NCBI GenBank assembly: GCA_021815935.1
Contig: JAKAZH010000103.1
Coordinates: 1 to 6,557 of the forward strand
Direction: 5' to 3'
Origin: Actinomycetes bacterium
Lineage (GTDB): Bacteria > Actinomycetota > Acidimicrobiia > Acidimicrobiales > Palsa-688
DNA length: 6,557 nucleotides
This document shows positions 5,480 to 6,557 of this stretch, one piece after another. Both the position numbers and the translations under genes were made by a program. The notes beneath the pieces are model-generated. The model saw only the letters and a list, made by a program, of their open reading frames with translations, did not search any database and was not told where the DNA came from. Numbering within the stretch: position 1 is the first letter of the stretch; every line of letters begins with the position of its first letter.

Positions 5480-6557
5480 CTATCGGCCGGGCTGGTAGAC
5501 GCCGAACTCGGCTCGCAGCACGTCACTCACCTCCCCGAGTGTTGCACGGCGACGCAGCGCCTCTTTCATAGGTTCGAGAAGATTGGAGGTGCCACGCGCT
5601 GATAACGCTACGTCGCGGAGCGCGGCATCCACCGACGCCTGGTCTCGGTCCCGCCGGGTGGCCGCGACTCGGTCCACTTGCTGGCGTTCGAGGGCTGGGT
5701 CTATCGGGAAAACCTCCGTGTGGCCGGGTTGATCGTCGACGTAGCGGTTGACACCGACGATGACACGCTGCTTCGCGTCGACAGACTTCGCGTATTCGTA
5801 TGCGGCCTGCTCTATTTCGTCTTGCATGTAGCCCGCTTCGATTGCTGGCACCGCTCCGCCCATCGAGTCGATCTTGTCCAGATACGCCCAGGCTCCAGCC
5901 TCCACAGCTTCGGTCAGCGACTCGACGAAGTAGGAGCCGGCAAGTGGATCGGCAGTGTCGGTAACACCTGATTCGTTTGCGACTATCAGCTGTGTCCGCA
6001 ACGCGATGGTCGCGGCCTTGGCGGTCGGAAGGCCGAGTGCCTCGTCGAATCCGTTTGCGTGGAGGCTTTGGGTCCCCCCGAGGACAGCGGCGAGTGATTG
6101 AAGTGTGACACGAGCAATGTTGTTCTCCGGTTGCTGCGCAGTGAGCGTCGATCCCCCGGTCTGGGTGTGGAAGCGGAGAAGCTTACTTTTCTCCTCCAAC
6201 GCTCCGAAGCGTTCCGACATGATCTTCGCCCACATTCGCCTTGCGGCACGGAACTTCGCTATCTCCTCGAAAAAGTTGTTGTGGGAGTTCCAGAAGAAAC
6301 TCAGCCGCGGGGCGAAGTCGTCGACGGCGAGCCCGGCGTCGAGCGCCGCCTGTACGTAGGCGACGCCGTTCGCAAGTGTAAAGGCGATCTCTTGGACTGC
6401 GGTGGAGCCCGCCTCGCGGATGTGGTAGCCGGAGATGGAGATCGTATTCCAAGACGGGAGGTTCTCGTTGCAGTATGCGAAAATGTCTGTCACCAAGCGC
6501 ATCGACTGGCGAGGTGGGTAAATATAGGTGCCGCGGGCGACGTACTCCTTCAAGATG
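5480..6557 (-). CDS. Methylmalonyl-CoA mutase large subunit (two-subunit type), C-terminal part; 5' end outside window
   Basis: Adenosylcobalamin-dependent radical enzyme that interconverts (R)-methylmalonyl-CoA and succinyl-CoA, the last step of propionate entry into the TCA cycle. About 358 codons are visible; the frame stays open through 6557, and the TTG at 6553 is an internal leucine codon, not a start. Numbering from that codon, RGTY at 7-10 holds the arginine equivalent to Arg207 of the Propionibacterium enzyme. SISGYH at 39-44 ends in the histidine equivalent to His244; the 37-residue spacing between the two agrees exactly. Further family blocks are [22 protein letters not shown] (80-101, in part), [18 protein letters not shown] (128-145), [18 protein letters not shown] (159-176) and IVGVNRY (265-271). 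The protein ends at GVYQPGR, where the catalytic domain ends, so the B12-binding domain is absent and a separate small subunit is needed. Retained Arg argues against isobutyryl-CoA mutase, which has Gln there. Ethylmalonyl-CoA or another acyl-CoA mutase remains possible, since the Tyr89 region is outside the window. Confidence 0.9.
   Translation of the reverse strand, partial: ILKEYVARGTYIYPPRQSMRLVTDIFAYCNENLPSWNTISISGYHIREAGSTAVQEIAFTLANGVAYVQAALDAGLAVDDFAPRLSFFWNSHNNFFEEIAKFRAARRMWAKIMSERFGALEEKSKLLRFHTQTGGSTLTAQQPENNIARVTLQSLAAVLGGTQSLHANGFDEALGLPTAKAATIALRTQLIVANESGVTDTADPLAGSYFVESLTEAVEAGAWAYLDKIDSMGGAVPAIEAGYMQDEIEQAAYEYAKSVDAKQRVIVGVNRYVDDQPGHTEVFPIDPALERQQVDRVAATRRDRDQASVDAALRDVALSARGTSNLLEPMKEALRRRATLGEVSDVLRAEFGVYQPGR

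Noticed and set aside
6551..6553. TTG at 6553 as the start of the mutase gene
   Set aside because: The frame stays open to the window edge and the residues just before (Ile-Leu-Lys-Glu) continue the conserved mutase sequence, so this is an internal leucine of a gene cut by the window.

Overview
The window is GC-rich, protein-coding chromosomal DNA. It carries five genes and almost no spacer. I see no tRNA, rRNA, CRISPR array, insertion sequence or phage gene. The likely source is an actinobacterium (Actinomycetota), possibly of the Acidimicrobiia type. The evidence is the strong G/C third-position bias, which makes long false antisense ORFs, a roughly 600-residue fused biotin carboxylase/biotin carrier protein, a biotin ligase with no DNA-binding domain, and an LpdA-like flavoprotein resembling mycobacterial LpdA. 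The class-level guess is inference only.

Layout, left to right. (1) Positions 1-284, minus: start of a dTDP-glucose 4,6-dehydratase gene (rmlB), cut by the left edge. (2) 328-1437, minus: long-form glucose-1-phosphate thymidylyltransferase (rmlA type). (3) 1474-2238, minus: biotin--protein ligase (birA). These three point left with gaps of 36 and 43 bases, so they may form one transcription unit, birA-rmlA-rmlB. (4) 2240-4042, plus: alpha subunit of an acyl-CoA (acetyl-/propionyl-CoA) carboxylase, divergent from birA with essentially no intergenic space. (5) 4119-5477, minus: an FAD flavoprotein of the disulfide-reductase family with one of the two redox cysteines missing. (6) 5480-6557, minus: C-terminal part of the large subunit of a two-subunit methylmalonyl-CoA mutase, whose start lies beyond the right edge. 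The mutase and flavoprotein genes are 2 bases apart. The 76-base convergent gap 4043-4118 holds a candidate terminator hairpin and a short 18-base tandem repeat.

How the genes fit together. BirA attaches biotin to the carrier domain encoded by the divergent gene beside it, so an enzyme and its substrate sit head to head. If that carboxylase accepts propionyl-CoA, its product methylmalonyl-CoA (after epimerisation) is the substrate of the mutase, so the right half reads as a propionate-to-succinate module. The flavoprotein is translationally coupled to the mutase, and its role there is open. The rml pair makes dTDP-4-keto-6-deoxyglucose for cell-wall or surface polysaccharide and has no obvious metabolic tie to the rest.

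I found no wholly unknown system. The points most worth a second look are the single-cysteine flavoprotein that still has its His-Glu pair and is coupled to the B12 mutase, and the gapless birA/carboxylase junction with a perfect 9-base inverted repeat.
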